From positions 70,838-134,837 of the forward strand of contig QVRM01002159.1 of assembly GCA_003439945.1 (NCBI GenBank): a stretch of DNA of 64,000 bases, given 5' to 3'. Of the stretch, positions 34,201-48,250 are shown one piece after another; position 1 is the first letter of the stretch; every line of letters begins with the position of its first letter. The DNA is from Dermanyssus gallinae. Lineage: Eukaryota > Arthropoda > Arachnida > Mesostigmata > Dermanyssidae. A model generated the notes under the pieces. The model was not told the DNA's origin and did not search any database. It saw only the letters and a list, made by a program, of their open reading frames with translations. A program made the translations under genes and the position numbers.

Positions 34201-35451
34201 GCTGTGGGTGCTTCCACTACTAGATAGAAGCAGTAGCGTCCGCTACAAATGTATACAAAGCACCCCATTCAAAAGTAGCCGTACCGTCTTTCTCCTTCTG
34301 GACAAGGCGTTTGATCTCCTCGGCGCGGTCCATGTAAGACTTCACGCGCGTCCTGATGTGATTTCGTTTGACTTCATCGGAAGTTCCTGAAAACGAATCA
34401 ACAAAACCCACAAAACACCAGCCGAGCAACCCGTTACTCAACAAACGGAAGCCATAAAAATCGCATATGCATGCATACACCTAGACAGATCTAGCCAAAT
34501 TTAAGACGAGGGTAATGCATGTAAATAAACACTATGTTCATCACATATACTGTTAAAATATTAAATAGAAAAGCTTTATTCAATTAAGTTCATAGAAAAT
34601 AAGTAGATAGCTTAGGAAACGTCCTTCCAACCGACCACGGACACGGAGGCTGCTCGGTATACGTGTGCCTCCCCGGCATTACATCTTAGCTAGCTGCTTC
34701 AGATGACCAGGAAATACGTTTTCCGGATTTTGCATATATAGGATAGTTAACGCTATCCGTTCCAGAATGCAACAGATATCACCCATTGTTTCCCCGTTTT
34801 ACAACTTATTCGAAAATAATGCATTTTGTGTGGGTAAATCCTTGTGATAGCGTGGCATGATTAAGTACAGAATCCAAGTGAGCCACCGAAGTGCGTTAAT
34901 GCGCATTTTAAAACAGAAGAAATAGGTTAACACGCCCGGAATCGAGCCCGCGACCGAGCAATGTGCATATACCTTGGTGAATTTATGTATATATATGTAT
35001 ATATCAATTGAATGTAATCGCATCAACATATTTGGTCGTACGTACATTAGTATATTAGTATTTCTTTAAATTAAAGAAATATCATTTAAACGGCAAGGCA
35101 AGACGTACACATTCTGTATATCAGCGCAAAACTTTAAGCGCAAACGAAAGAGTTTGAATTTTCGAAGATATTACATCACGAGCTTCTAGTGTTCGTCGGA
35201 AGATTTGTGTCATCACTTTTTCTGTCATTCTTTCTCACTGCGGTCTCACTATTATTGGTTGGTATTTTTTTGGTCGAGACGGGATTTAAATTCAGGCCTC
35301 TCCTACCCTTGAGGACGTCCATTAACAGCTGAATGCCTTCCTGGTAGCAGACCAGCGCCGAAGTGAGTCGACACTGGGTGTCATGCTCGACCGCTCGTTT
35401 GAGCACAGAAACGGCCGAACTCTCGACTCCGATTAGCCTTTCCGAGGACAT
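31210..35451 (-). CDS. MITD1: MIT domain-containing protein 1 (5 exons)
   Basis: Exons on the minus strand are 35451-35307, 34386-34285, 33309-33114, 32762-32619 and 31375-31210. Every junction has GT-AG ends and the phases agree (1,1,2,2), giving 250 aa against 249 for the human protein. Residues about 12-82 form the MIT three-helix domain ([35 protein letters not shown]). The rest is the phospholipase-D-like C-terminal domain, with [26 protein letters not shown] and [11 protein letters not shown] followed by [10 protein letters not shown]. In animals MITD1 binds ESCRT-III subunits through MIT and membranes through the C-terminal domain, and acts at abscission in cytokinesis. The ATG at 35451 is the first plausible start. 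Intron 4 contains a 135-codon open frame on the plus strand (31753-32157) without similarity. Identification is firm and splice sites are by inspection. Confidence 0.95.
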
Positions 35452-35488
35452 CACTGTATGTGGGGCTGGAAACGCAATATACTTTTCT

Positions 35489-35541
35489 TGTCAGTGACAG
35501 AGAAAAACGTTACAACGAAACGTTTTTCTGTCACTGACAGA
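35489..35541. repeat. Hairpin just upstream of MITD1 start
   Basis: A near-perfect inverted repeat, about 22 bp per arm, has a GTCAGTGACAG motif followed by AAAAACGTT and its inverse after a short loop. It ends about 38 bp upstream of the MITD1 ATG, in the presumed 5' UTR or promoter. The arm motif TCACTGACAG also occurs near 60,960. It could be a small MITE relic or a regulatory hairpin. Confidence 0.6.
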
Positions 35542-35544
35542 AAC

Positions 35545-36337
35545 TTATTCAAACGCAACAAATCCAAAGTTAGTTACCAACGTAACAATCAATTCATATT
35601 CGTTGACTCGCTTAATTTGACAGTGAGTATATTTGAATTCGAGTTCGAAAGTTAGTTCGAATTCGAACAGGCACACAGGCAGGTTACAAGTTGCGATGGG
35701 AGAGCAACCTGTTCGATTGATTACTCTAGAGCATACTCCGCACCTTCCATCATCCGCCGAATGCTGCCCGAGAAAATAGAACGGAACTAACGTCACTCTC
35801 TCGGGCACTTCTAGAAAAGCATTCCGTCTTTTTGCCCTTCCAACTTTAATAAAGCGCACATCGACTTCGTTTCTAACCCTATGTTCGTGATAGTTACCCA
35901 AACAACAATTAAGGTACATTTTAACATAACATCACTTTTATTTCACATAAAAGAGTTGGTATCAATATACATAATATACATCTGTAAGACAATCTTGACT
36001 AATCACCAAATAGGCGAGCGCTATTTGGATTAGCATGGGCTCATTTGGTCATACGCCAAGCAAACAGTCCGTTCACGAATTCACAGCGGGCCACGGCTTT
36101 TGAGGTGATTGATCGTTGACTCCTTAGTTTATTGAAGCGTACATAAAAAAGTGTCCTAACAAGTCACGTTTTCGTAATTGATGTAGATCAGATAAGTTGC
36201 ACTGCATGAAAAGTGAGTCGATACTTGGAACAACGTCATCTAACACGCTGTGAGGGCACCTGATTCGCAGGCGTCTTAGAAACACGTTTTGGACATTTTT
36301 TAAAGTTTGTGGCATAGTTTTAAATCTTTATATAATA

Positions 36338-36340
<3 letters not shown>
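35545..36340. other. Intergenic upstream of MITD1
   Basis: No supported gene is present. The minus-strand open frame at 35545-35919 has no recognised motif. A second minus-strand frame at 36124-36315 (with LRIRCPHSVLDD) is short and of unknown meaning. Confidence 0.4.
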
Positions 36341-36391
<51 letters not shown>

Positions 36392-36402
36392 ATATATATA
36401 TT
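36341..36402. repeat. (TA)n microsatellite
   Basis: An almost uninterrupted TA dinucleotide array of about 60 bp, with one short TATTAT interruption near 36387. Confidence 0.9.
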
Positions 36403-38770
36403 AGTTTTAGTCAACACCGCAGGGTGGCCCAAACATATTAATTACTTGACTGCAAAAAAGTATTTTGCTGATTGCGTCGGTCTGCTGAAACTGGTTGGAC
36501 ATTTCCTTAGTTAACCTAAAATTAGTTTATATTAAAAGAGTGATAGTATCCCAAAGATCGCTTCAGCGACGTTACTTATGTAACTATGGAGGGAACAAAC
36601 TTTGGTAGAAGATTTGTCCAGACAAGTGGAAACGCAGTTTACAGCGCTCTAAGGCAATCTTCAAATAGAATGCAGAACAACATGTCGTGGAGTTGCTTGG
36701 CGCGTTATACCTTTTGCGACAAAGTTTCTCCACCTCTCGCCTGACGTATCTTCTGCGCTGTTCACCCTATTTTAAAAGGGTAGACCCTCTCGACAATTTC
36801 GACGGTGTTTTGCGCACGGGACTACAATGGCTACTCAACTTTTACCTAGGATCTGCATCGTGGTCCAAGGCATCACTTCCTGTAAGCGTGAGGGGGACTT
36901 AGGAATTCGCCGTGCGACAGTGGCTGCAACGCAGGAAAGCTAGGAATATATGAAAGGGAGAGAGAACACACGATTGTACGCTAACTGTGCAATACTGGGA
37001 AGCGAATGTTACTGGACCTATCGTTCGTTGGACTATTTATGTGAACAATATACACTCTTTTGGATTATATAGGCTGCACAGAGAATACCTTCTCGGAATC
37101 TACCTAATATGCGTCGTGTTAGGATCAACTAGATCGGCAGAGCCGCAGGCTAATGCCACTACGCGTTACCGACTGTAGATATTGTATTTGTAATATACGA
37201 CTTTATGTGTTCGACTGTATTTGCAAGAGCTTAATAAAGTGCGCTCATCTCATTCATACATTTTTATGCACGCATTAATTAATTCACAACATCCTGGACT
37301 TTCCTGTATGGCGGGTACTATGGGAGCACCTCTGACCAGCTTGCTGCATATACAGCCCGTACAGGACGTCCACTACTCAACTTCAACTCAGTCTCTCCGC
37401 CTGCCTGAAGCTAATAGCTAGACCTAAAGAATTCATCAGGTTGGCGATCAATGCCGTTGCCGGGCCTGCTTGCAGACGTGCGGTAATATCACGCAGCGAG
37501 CTGCCAGACGCATCGGCGGTTCTTGCTCTTTTTCGTCGGATGGGACGGTCGCTGGAGTACTCGCAATGTATAGAATGACGATAATAATGCATACTATTTG
37601 GGTATAAGACGGCAGAGTGGCACAATTGTTTTAAGCGACTGTGTGGGTTGAGAGAGACAGCTTAGCGACAGTTGCTGGTAGCGGCGCACAGCGGAGAAAG
37701 CGCTACGGCGATAGCAGCGAGTTTGAATTTGGGGCCGTTAGAACACAGGACATCGTGGAGGAGGAGTGAATAGAGACGTTGTTAAGACGCGGTCGAGGAA
37801 GGATCGCAGTGTGGTGAGACAGGCCGGCGAGGCGGTGCTGTATCGACGTATCAGAGGAGTCGGATGGAGTAACACTTTAGCCGTGGTGGTCAATATTCGT
37901 GTTTTCCTCCCAGCAACCCAGTGAGGCCCTGACATATGCTATCTTGAAATGCAGATCTATTGAGAAACAGACATTCGTCATCAATACCTCATAACCATGA
38001 AGTATAGTCCATAGTCCCCCTTAAGGACGCTGCGACCGCCGAGTTTTATGACTGCCAACCGAGACAGGGCGTGCGTGTTAATGTTACCAGTGGCGGAATG
38101 CTTGCGCAGTTTATCTGCATCGCAAGCGTGTCTGCGTACTCTGGCCGAAGGGCTCGATGAGTCGCCATGCCGCTGCACAGCGACTATCAGGTCTTGCTCC
38201 TTTTCGAAGAGTAGAGGCGTGATCCTGTCCCATCATCCTGTTGTTTCTGGTAAGGCTCTGGTGGGTTCGGGGACGCCTGCTATCGTATTGTCAATAGCGT
38301 GGCGATTTCGGTTCTTTGCCGGCACGTATCGGTCTGGTTAGGAGTGCCATGTGCTCTCTCTGCAAACGCACGTGTGGACCACTGGACTATTTGCGCCTTT
38401 AAACGAAGATCGACACGGGGGGATGGAAGGAAAGAAGTGCCGTCTATCGACATACCGGTCATGTTGGGATGCAGGATCTGGCGTCAGGACATTGCTCTTG
38501 GCGGGGGACCGGCAAGGAGTTGCTTTCCTTTTCGTGTCGTTGGCGCCAGCTAGCAGGAGATACCGGAAACTGATTTAATTGAAGACTTTAAGAGCTTAGT
38601 TTTGCAGACTTTTCCAAGACTTCAAGAGTTTAGTTTTAGGGAGGGGGAGATTGTAATTCTGTAGGAAAGGCGCGTGGAACTAAAAACACGTAAAGATATT
38701 GGCGGGGTTCGTATTAGCTTCTGCCTTGACCCGTCGATACACTAGCGTCGACTAATAAGCAGCAAGAGCA
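36403..38770. other. Intergenic, possible degraded LTR retroelement
   Basis: No gene is supportable. A purine-rich AGGGAGGGGGAGA tract at 38637-38650, followed by TTGTAATTCTG, resembles a polypurine tract with an LTR start. An AATAAAG with nearby GT-rich DNA near 37232 resembles an LTR or transcript 3' end. No matching LTR pair was found by eye, and the frames at 37981-38553 show no firm protein motif. It may be a decayed retroelement, but this is weak. Confidence 0.3.
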
Positions 38771-41700
38771 GCATATATATATATATATTTTTTTTTTGCA
38801 GAGAGCTATGTATTTTGTGGAGTTGGAGATCTCTTGTTACAGGATGAATGGATCCGTTGTAACGCGCAAGATGTATTTTGCCCCCAGAGAGTGATTATAC
38901 GGCCAATAAGGAATTCTACTAGGAGGTTTTAAGAAGATTACGAAAGAACATCCGGCTCCAGAGGCCTAAACTCGGTGGTAACTAAGCCAGTTAGTATGAT
39001 AGACAGAATTGAATGTTTACATTTTTGTGATTAAGTTGGTATTCTTCTAAATTAAATGATTCAGCAAAAAAACAGATTAAATTTCCAGTTTACATCCACT
39101 GCTTTTTTGGCAGTTGACGATTCTCCTTTTTCTACGGAGCGTCCGACCGTCCGTTTTTCTGTATGTTTCTTTGTTTTGTTATTTTATTTTTGTCTATTTA
39201 GTTATTCGGCTGATGTTATCGCCAGAGAGAGGGACGAGTACAGATAAGCACGAGTTGATTGTCGGCTGATGATAGCTGGTACCCTGCCGCCTGCCAGTTT
39301 CCCTGCCGACCTCCCTAACTAGCTAACTGGTATTATTTTTTTTATATTTTTTTTGTTCTGGGAGGTTTCGGGAATGCATGATGCACATGCGCCACTAGCA
39401 GCCTGCGTGACTAGTGTGAGACTCGCAAACCCACTAAACCCGGATTCCTCCTCCCCCCCCCCCCCAGGCTCGGTATTACTTTGGCATTGCATCGAAGAAG
39501 CTAACTGGTTGGTGACCACTATTATATCGAGCTGTCAAATGAAGACACTATGAGAGAGAAAGAAGACTGCGGATTGGGCTGGGTGAAACTGGTAGTACGA
39601 GAAGAAGATGAAGAAGAAGAACAAAAGATGACGATGACTACGACGACGCCAATCCATTATGATAGAAATAATGACGGTTTAACTTTTCGGAATAGCTTTT
39701 TTTAAAATAAATTTTTAAAACATATATATATGTAAATATATATATATATATACATTAATTCCCACAATCACCACCGCTGCCGCCACCACTACCATCATCA
39801 CCAAACTGATCATTTTCAGCATCATCAGCAAGCAGCATTGTCGTTGTTGCTGTTGTTCTTGTTGTTGTTGTGGTTTTTGACTTTGCCATCAGCCTGGGAC
39901 GTCGGGGTCTTCACATAGGGGGCGATCATCATCATCGTCGTCAACATCGCCGTGTGAACGCCGTGTTGCGCCGGTGCCGTCCTCGGACGCCGGCGCCACA
40001 ATCGTACTTTTGTTTCTTCAACATCGCGTCGCCGTTCAGTTGGTTGGTTCGTTGGTTGTTGTTGGTGGGTTGGTCAGTCTCCACCGTAGCGACGACCATC
40101 TTTGCTGTCTGTCGCTCGATCCGTTGCTGGCGTCCCCCGACGTACAGGGAGGGAGGGAGGGAGGGACGACTCACTCATCCAGGGGGGTTCGTACGTCATT
40201 GGCCGTCGCGGCCGTCACAAGCCACCGCCGGCAAGCAACAAGTCACCGAACTGTTTTGGTTGCTGCGATGCTGAACGGTTGTTCTTGTTTGCTGTGGTGT
40301 TCGGTCTTCATTCCGAACCTCATCTTCGCGTCGTCGTCGTCTTCTTGGGGTCGCTCGTTGTCTTCATCATCATCAACACCATCAACTTCGTCGGCATCAT
40401 CGGCGTCAGCGGTGTCTGACCTATGACCCGACGCCGTTGCTGCGTTGTGGCTGGCGCCGTGTTCTTTACGGCTTCTACCGTTGCTGCTGCTGCCATAGAC
40501 GAAGTCGTTGTCGTCGTCGTCTTCGTCTGCGTTTTCGTCTCGTTCAGCAACCGGGAAGCGACCTCAATTGCGAATGAAGACCGCAGTAGCAGCAGCAACA
40601 AGCCGAACGTAGGTATCCTAGCTATGATGGCACCATCACAACAACAGCAGCAGCAGCCAGCTTCACAGCAATAGCAAACGCAGCTCCGGCAGCAGCAGCA
40701 GCAGCAGCACCATCACCACCGAAACCAATGCTGTGAAGTGCTTTTGTGCTGATCCGGCCTCATCCGGTGTCTGTCTCAGTCTTGCGAGAGAGCGAGAGAT
40801 CGAGATCGAACGAGACTCGTGAGGAGTTACTTCCACGAAAGACAAAAAGTTCCACATCTTCGCTCTCGCCCGCCGCCCTGTCCCTGCCGATTCCCCTGCT
40901 ACGTTTGGCCTCCTTCGCTTGAGAACTACAGCAGGTAATAGTCGTCCCGCGACTCGACTCGAGTCGACGAACTCACTGATTCTTGGCGCCGAGGCGCAGA
41001 ACTCCTGAACATATTTCGACATACAGCTAACTGTATGTTGCTCGGTTGATGGCCGTTTAGTCAACCCCGCCATTGAATTGTTTGGTGACTTCCATGGACT
41101 TCCCGCCCTTCCATCATCTGCACAACCTTCTACGGGCCGCTGTCGTCAGAGTGCATTTGGATCTTCGCCAGTTAGTCTCGCAGTTCTGATGTGACTGTTT
41201 TCTACTGCTACTACTGCTACAACTTCTACGACGACGACGACGAAAACCACATTAGCATGCCTGTTTAGTGTTTCGACTTCCACCTGCCTAACTAGTTCTA
41301 CAGGTGCCTAGTTGCAACTAGTTACGGGCCGCCGTAGGAGTGAAACTTCATCTAGTTAGTCTGTTTGTCATTCTGTTGTGACTGTTTTCTTCTTCTACTA
41401 CTACTACTACTACTACTACTGTTATTACTCCTGCTACGACGTCGCGGACAAGGACGACATTAGCAGCAGGACTGTGTCAACGTCAACCTGCTTTCAAACT
41501 AGTTCATCTGTCACTACAACGACGGACGGTTACTAGCATAACGTTTTAGCCAACTAGTTCGATTCAGTTAACACTGAACTGGGCCGGATTCGTGTGACCG
41601 ATTCGTCGTCGTCATCGTCGTTCCCAGCAGTCGCATCGTTCTACTAGAACTAGAACTATTATAGATCGCTCAACGAGAACCAACCGTGTTCTAGCGTTAG

Positions 41701-42620
41701 CGCTGCAGAGATTAGCGACACTCGTATTCCGTGCGTCGTTCGGTTGTATTTGGACGAAACGCTCGACGACAGGTAGAGAGAGACTGGCAGGAAGGCCTTC
41801 GTACGATTTATTTCTCAACCGTTCGACTCTATTGTGCCCCCGTTGTGCTGTAAGCTGTATTGTGCTGCGGCTTGAGCAACAGGTGAGTTTGTGCGAGCTT
41901 CAGATGCATGCAGTCTGTCTGCGGAGACGGAAAGAAATAGTTGGGTGTGCAAATGGTTAGAAAAAAACCGCAAAACAAAGGAAATGCAAGCAAGTGTAAC
42001 TGCGAGAGCGGTACTTGGATATTGGTACATGAATATGCTTTGCTTGTTGTTGCCTTGTTGTTGTTGTTGTTGATGCGAGTTCTAATCATTATGAGGCCGA
42101 TGAACTGTCACACTCGCTAGTGGCGAATCAACGCGTCCAGACGAGACACGTAACCTAAACGCACGAGCAACGGAACCAGGATTGGTGGCTCGGACAAACT
42201 GATTTCGGTGCGGTACTTAGGTGCATGTTGTTGTCATTCATTTCTGTTATTGTTGTTGTTGTTGTTGTTGCTTGATTTTCCCGTGCACCTGGAAGCAGTG
42301 TGAGAGATTGAGGCAGATTGCCATCTTCTATATATATATATAATTAGATATCTGATAAACATCACAGCGCCTTCGTGCTGCTGATACAAATCGACAACTA
42401 CTACTACGTTTTTTTTAATTGGACCGACCACACTTGTGATACGGCGAATTTATTAGAAAACCAAGGAAAATGTTTTGTACTTTACTTCGCGTCTTCTACT
42501 ACTACTGCTACTACTATCACCACCACCATCGCCACTACTGAACTGCAGCTGTAATTAGCGCAGTTAGCAATTTCGAATCAAACTGCGTCAATAAATGAAA
42601 GAAAAAGTCGTAACGGTTTG
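38771..42620. other. Intergenic, microsatellite- and trinucleotide-rich
   Basis: No gene is supportable. The stretch holds TA tracts (38772-38790 and 39722-39752), GAA/GAC-rich DNA (about 39600-39650), GTT runs (39840-39875 and 42238-42272), a C-run near 39453-39467, GGGA repeats (40146-40165) and CAG/CAA runs (40634-40710). The long overlapping open frames on both strands at 39870-40674 are products of these GC-rich triplet repeats. A promoter or 5' UTR of an unrecognised gene cannot be excluded. Confidence 0.4.
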
Positions 42621-42846
42621 TGGCCGTGCTGGCACACACACAATCACATCACATAGATAAACACCCGCCGCCAAAGCCTTTACAGCGCGAGAAGGCGCGG
42701 CGCTGGAAGCGATTACTTGATGTTGTTTGGAATCTCGCAGCCGTTGTCACAATCCACTACCACCGCGACCGCGGTTGAGTAGACACCGTAACTGCCGTCA
42801 CGAAACCCGTCATACAAAGATGGTCAAATGAAACCTATTGTTTCCT

Positions 42847-42890
42847 TCTATTGCATCGGCTGCATACTCGTATGCAGCCGATGCAATAGA
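42847..42890. repeat. Perfect 21-bp palindrome with 2-base centre
   Basis: The left arm 42847-42867 (TCTATTGCATCGGCTGCATA plus C) and the right arm 42870-42890 are exact reverse complements separated by only TC. The symmetry stops sharply at both outer ends. There is no T-run or coding context. Confidence 0.9.
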
Positions 42891-42949
42891 CCGCGCTATT
42901 CTAAGCAATGCCTAAGAGTGTACGGATTGATTGATACGCATAACGTACA

Positions 42950-43143
42950 CTTCTTTTCTCGAGCTGACTTTCGCATGGCTTCGTAAAACGGTCCCCGCAG
43001 AGACATAAATACATAAATAAATGTGCGACAGCGGGGATCGAACCCATGCACCTCTGTGCATGTCTGTGTGTCTCCTTCGGTCGCAAGGTGCACAAGGCGA
43101 ATGAATGCACCGTGTGTGCCACCACTGGGTTCGATACTACCAC
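42950..43143 (-). mobile_element. tRNA-derived SINE, copy 5 (divergent)
   Basis: The block order is the same as in the other SINEs: a GGCTTCGTAAAACGGTCCCC segment, ATAAATACATAAATAAATG, a GGGGATCGAACCC B-box region, a TGTGTCTCCTTCGGTCGCAAGG block and a GGTTCGAT head. Many changes mark it as an older copy or a separate subfamily. Confidence 0.65.
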
Positions 43144-43191
43144 CTGCTGTGTAAACAGAACCAGGACAGCTGTTTGTGGCTCTAGTAATCT

Positions 43192-43322
43192 GGTAGTTGT
43201 TGTTGTTGTTTGTTATTGTTGTTGTTGTTGTTGTTGTTGTTTTGTTATTGTTGTTGTTGTTGTTTTATTATTGTTATTATTTTTCTTGCTGTTGTTGTTG
43301 TTGTTGTTATTGTTGTTGTTGT
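43192..43322. repeat. (GTT)n microsatellite, interrupted
   Basis: About 130 bp of GTT/TTG repeats with several TTATT interruptions. The open frames across it are runs of Val, Cys or Leu and are not genes. Confidence 0.9.
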
Positions 43323-43500
43323 GACTTTGCTATTGTTGACTAGTGCCTGAGTTCGCTGTTGTGTTATTGCCGTTCTCTCTGCTCGTCGGAGAACTAGCCG
43401 CATCAGCGGCAGGTGCTTCATCATTTCGAACACCTTAACTCGAAAATCACTGCCGCCAGCCAAGTCGTCGTAGTAACACGCACACAGTACTAGTAGGTAT

Positions 43501-43504
<4 letters not shown>

Positions 43505-43548
<44 letters not shown>
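43505..43548. repeat. (TA)n microsatellite
   Basis: A pure TA array of about 44 bp. Confidence 0.9.
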
Positions 43549-45109
<1,561 letters not shown>

Positions 45110-45715
45110 AAAGAGAGAGAGGACAAGAGGTATATGGTAGCACTCGCACATTCGTATGTGCTTCGTATCTCTTCAAGAGTGTTACCACAAGGTAGATAGA
45201 TGCATGTATGCTATACGTACGGCCGACTATTTGACTATTTTGACGTTAATATTATACTGATGACCCAACAGGTGGAGAGTCGCGATTAATGAAGTTGTTT
45301 CTGTGACGTCTTAGGTAGAACGTTGAATGTGGTTTAGTGTATATTCAACTTTGTGGCTGCCCGTGTGATCTATCTATATCACCTTCAGCGTTGTTAAAAG
45401 AGCAATTCCGCTGTCTCAACTCTGGAAATGCGATGTCTCTAATGTATATCCGTAAACCAATCATTGGTTAATAAAACTACTACTAATGTTCGTATGTGTC
45501 TGCTTATATGTGCAATTCAATCGGTTGGTTGTACTTTTACTCCTTTATCAGATGTGCGGAGTGGCAATGCGGGCCCGTCTTCGCTTCTTCGGGCTAACTG
45601 AGTGAGTTCTTGTGGCTGCGCTGGGGATCTACCACGCGCACGTGAGAGAGAGCAGGAAAGCAGAAGCAGAGACAGCTTAAAACGAAGAAGAAGATAAAGC
45701 AGGCAGCCAAGCAGG

Positions 45716-46004
45716 ATGCCGCTGGTCATCAACAACCAGGTCCTGGACCATGTCCCGGTCGACAGTCACAGCTTGTTTGAGCGGTTCCCGCACGTCAAGG
45801 ACATGAGCTCACTGCTCGTCTCGCAAGTGCCAAAAGGCGTCGGCCCACATGGTCTTCTCTACGTGCACCAGCGCGAGCTTGCCGTCACGGTGGCATCCGA
45901 CAAGCACGTATCGATCATTGGTAAGGGTATAATGACGTCGCGTGACGACGGCTTCCACACGTTTATATATATATATATATATATACTATCGATATTTTTA
46001 AGTC

Positions 46005-46079
<75 letters not shown>

Positions 46080-47636
46080 CTAGATCAAAGCCGCAATTTG
46101 AAATCAAAGGAGAATGATTTTTGACCATCTTCCTCACTCCGTGCGATCGGCTGTGAGCATGCCTATCAGCAACGATATGCACACGCACACACACACTTAT
46201 TATACTCGGAGCGATCCTACTATCAATCAAAAGGGGTAGATATAACACGTTGCTCTATGTCCGTCCCTATTGATTGTTTTGTGTCTATCCACGTGCAGGT
46301 ACGGACGATATGACAACATGCCACTGCGTGATAATTCGCCACACAGCGAACGGTGCCGTCGGGTTAGGCCATTTCGACGGAGTCGGCGTTGAACATGGCA
46401 TTAACACACTTGTTCGAAAACTTCACGATTTATCGCACGAACAGTATCAGGTGGGTGAGGAGGAGAGCCGACACCTAACCAGATAATAATAATAATAATA
46501 ATAATTGCGGTAATACGTTGAGATCTTACAACTGTAACATTGTTTAACATTCAATAATACGATTATTTATATTACTACTAATAGTAACGGCGTCAGTGAA
46601 CGAAGCAGTGGCGATAAATTCAGCCCTTGAATCAACATTGGGCTGAGCTATACGAGTTGGCTTGGATGCTGAATGCTAACCGAGCGTCGTCGTACTCGAT
46701 TTTTGCTTTCGTACTGTTTGTACTCCGCTGGCGGCGCTGCATCATAGTATGGCCAGCCGGAGAGCAAACAGAATCGATTTGAGGTGACGATCGTCGGCGG
46801 CTTTCTCGACCAACGCCAGCTGTCCGAGCACGTGATAATGCAGATCCTGTACGCGCTGCAGAAACAGGCGACGCGGCTGCACCTCGTGCAGGCGTGCATC
46901 GGCGAGCTGAACACAGTCCATCGTAGCGCACAGAACTGGCCGCTAATAACCGGCGTCGGCGTGCTGATCAAGACTGGCGAGATCTTCCCCGCGGCGTTCC
47001 ACGATAAGGGACCCGAGCTCGCGTTAAGGAGCGCCGTCTTCTATACCGGTTCGCAGGACACCAAGCACGTCATGTACGACGTATACGACTGCTCAGTGGG
47101 CGTTTTCAGGATTGGGCCGTTCAACTATGAACCCATGAGGGGTAAGTTCACCCCCCGCCTAACTAAAAGCCGTGGCTATGTAAACCGGTCCTATCTATGG
47201 GCGGCGCGCATAGGTACACCACCAAAAACATGAAACGTCATGAAACATGCTCTTTTTTGTTTTTTTGAAGAGACAAGCAGGATATTTTTGGGACATCTGA
47301 TTACCAGCGACTAATAGAAGAAATGGATCATTTGCAACGGCCTAACTAGCAGAGTGTCGTGGCCAAAACAAGGCCCCGGATGCAGGTGTGCATCGGTGAC
47401 CTGTTGCTTTGGCCATTTGGCATAATACATGTTTCCAAATTGTATTAAAAAATACATTTTCTCAATGAGAGGCAAAGGACGAACGTTAGCAAAAATAATG
47501 CCAAATGTTTTGTATATTACTGATTTAATTAGCATGCTATGTGTGAAATAAGTTTCTTTTGCAACAGGAATCCTATTGAACTTTCTGACTGACCCAATAA
47601 ATGATTTACACGTTAGTAAGGTGAGTTCAATTGTCC

Positions 47637-47692
<56 letters not shown>

Positions 47693-48004
47693 CATACGTA
47701 AGGTGCTGTTTTTCGTGAACATTCTGTTCTGAAGTTGTGCCTTCTCTTACGCTACGATTGCTCCAACCATCTGTTGTCCTGTCGGCCAGGTGTGGACCTG
47801 TGGTTGCAGCAGAGCGACGACTTCATTCTGCAGAACTTGTCCACGTCCCCCGAGGTGGAGCCCCCTCATTTTGTCATGAACATCCGCGCGACGTTCAAGT
47901 ACATCCAGCAGCATCCGTTTCCCGGTGTCACCGTGTTCCCCGACAATCGGCCGCACTTCTTTCGCAAGGACGAACATGGTCTCTGGTTGCCAGTTTGCTA
48001 CTAA
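45716..48004 (+). CDS. NTAN1: Protein N-terminal asparagine amidohydrolase (4 exons)
   Basis: Exons are 45716-45920, 46299-46450, 46772-47141 and 47790-48004, with GT-AG introns and consistent phases (1,0,1), giving 313 aa against 310 in human. The enzyme deamidates N-terminal Asn to Asp on proteins that have lost their initiator Met. The product then enters the Arg/N-degron pathway by arginylation and ubiquitin-dependent degradation. The motif DDMTTCHCVIIRHT at the start of exon 2 places the catalytic Cys at residue 76, equivalent to Cys75 of the mammalian enzyme. Other matching blocks are VTIVGGFLDQRQLS, GPELALRSAVFYTG, FRIGPFNYEP and ILQNLSTSPEVEPPHFV. Intron 1 holds a 110-bp (TA)n array and intron 3 another. 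Intron 2 starts with a short (ATA)n patch. The identification is firm. Confidence 0.97.
45963..46076. repeat. (TA)n microsatellite in NTAN1 intron 1
   Basis: TA arrays at 45963-45986 and about 46008-46076 are separated by CTATCGATATTTTTAAGTCG. They begin about 40 bp after the exon 1 donor, so length variation could change the intron size. Confidence 0.9.
46485..46560 (+). repeat. (ATA)n patch plus LINE-tail-like sequence
   Basis: In NTAN1 intron 2 a short ATA array is followed by GCGGTAATACGTTGAGATCT and TACAACTGTAACATTG. This resembles the AATACGTTCAGACCTCACAA 3' UTR motif of LINE copy A. It may be a tiny 3' end remnant of the same LINE family, but the match is short. Confidence 0.4.
47640..47691. 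repeat. (TA)n microsatellite in NTAN1 intron 3
   Basis: A pure TA array of about 50 bp, roughly 100 bp upstream of the exon 4 acceptor. Confidence 0.9.
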
Positions 48005-48193
48005 TGGCTCGCTCAATAGGGCCTCCTCTCTACGCTATTTTGCTTACTCTGGTTCACCATACCTGTACTGTCTTGTTCATAGAGTGTTTCATATACCCCA
48101 TACCTTTCTTGCTTTTAGTGCGCTTCCACTGAAGTGGGCAGTTGCTATCGATTTAACGCAGGTGATTTTACATTGTACCAGCTAGCCTATATA

Positions 48194-48250
<57 letters not shown>

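Noticed and set aside
37981..38553. Ty3/gypsy integrase or RNase H fragments
   Set aside because: A few residues (such as NTHALSRL) are suggestive, but the plausible polypurine tract is on the other strand and no consistent motif order was found.
39870..40674. Long overlapping open frames on both strands
   Set aside because: The peptides are runs of Ser, Val, Thr or Ala from GTC/GAC/CAG repeats, both strands are open in several frames, and no motif or splice structure supports a gene.
43192..43322. CRISPR-like or regulatory tandem array
   Set aside because: It is an interrupted GTT trinucleotide microsatellite without spacers; the window is eukaryotic.
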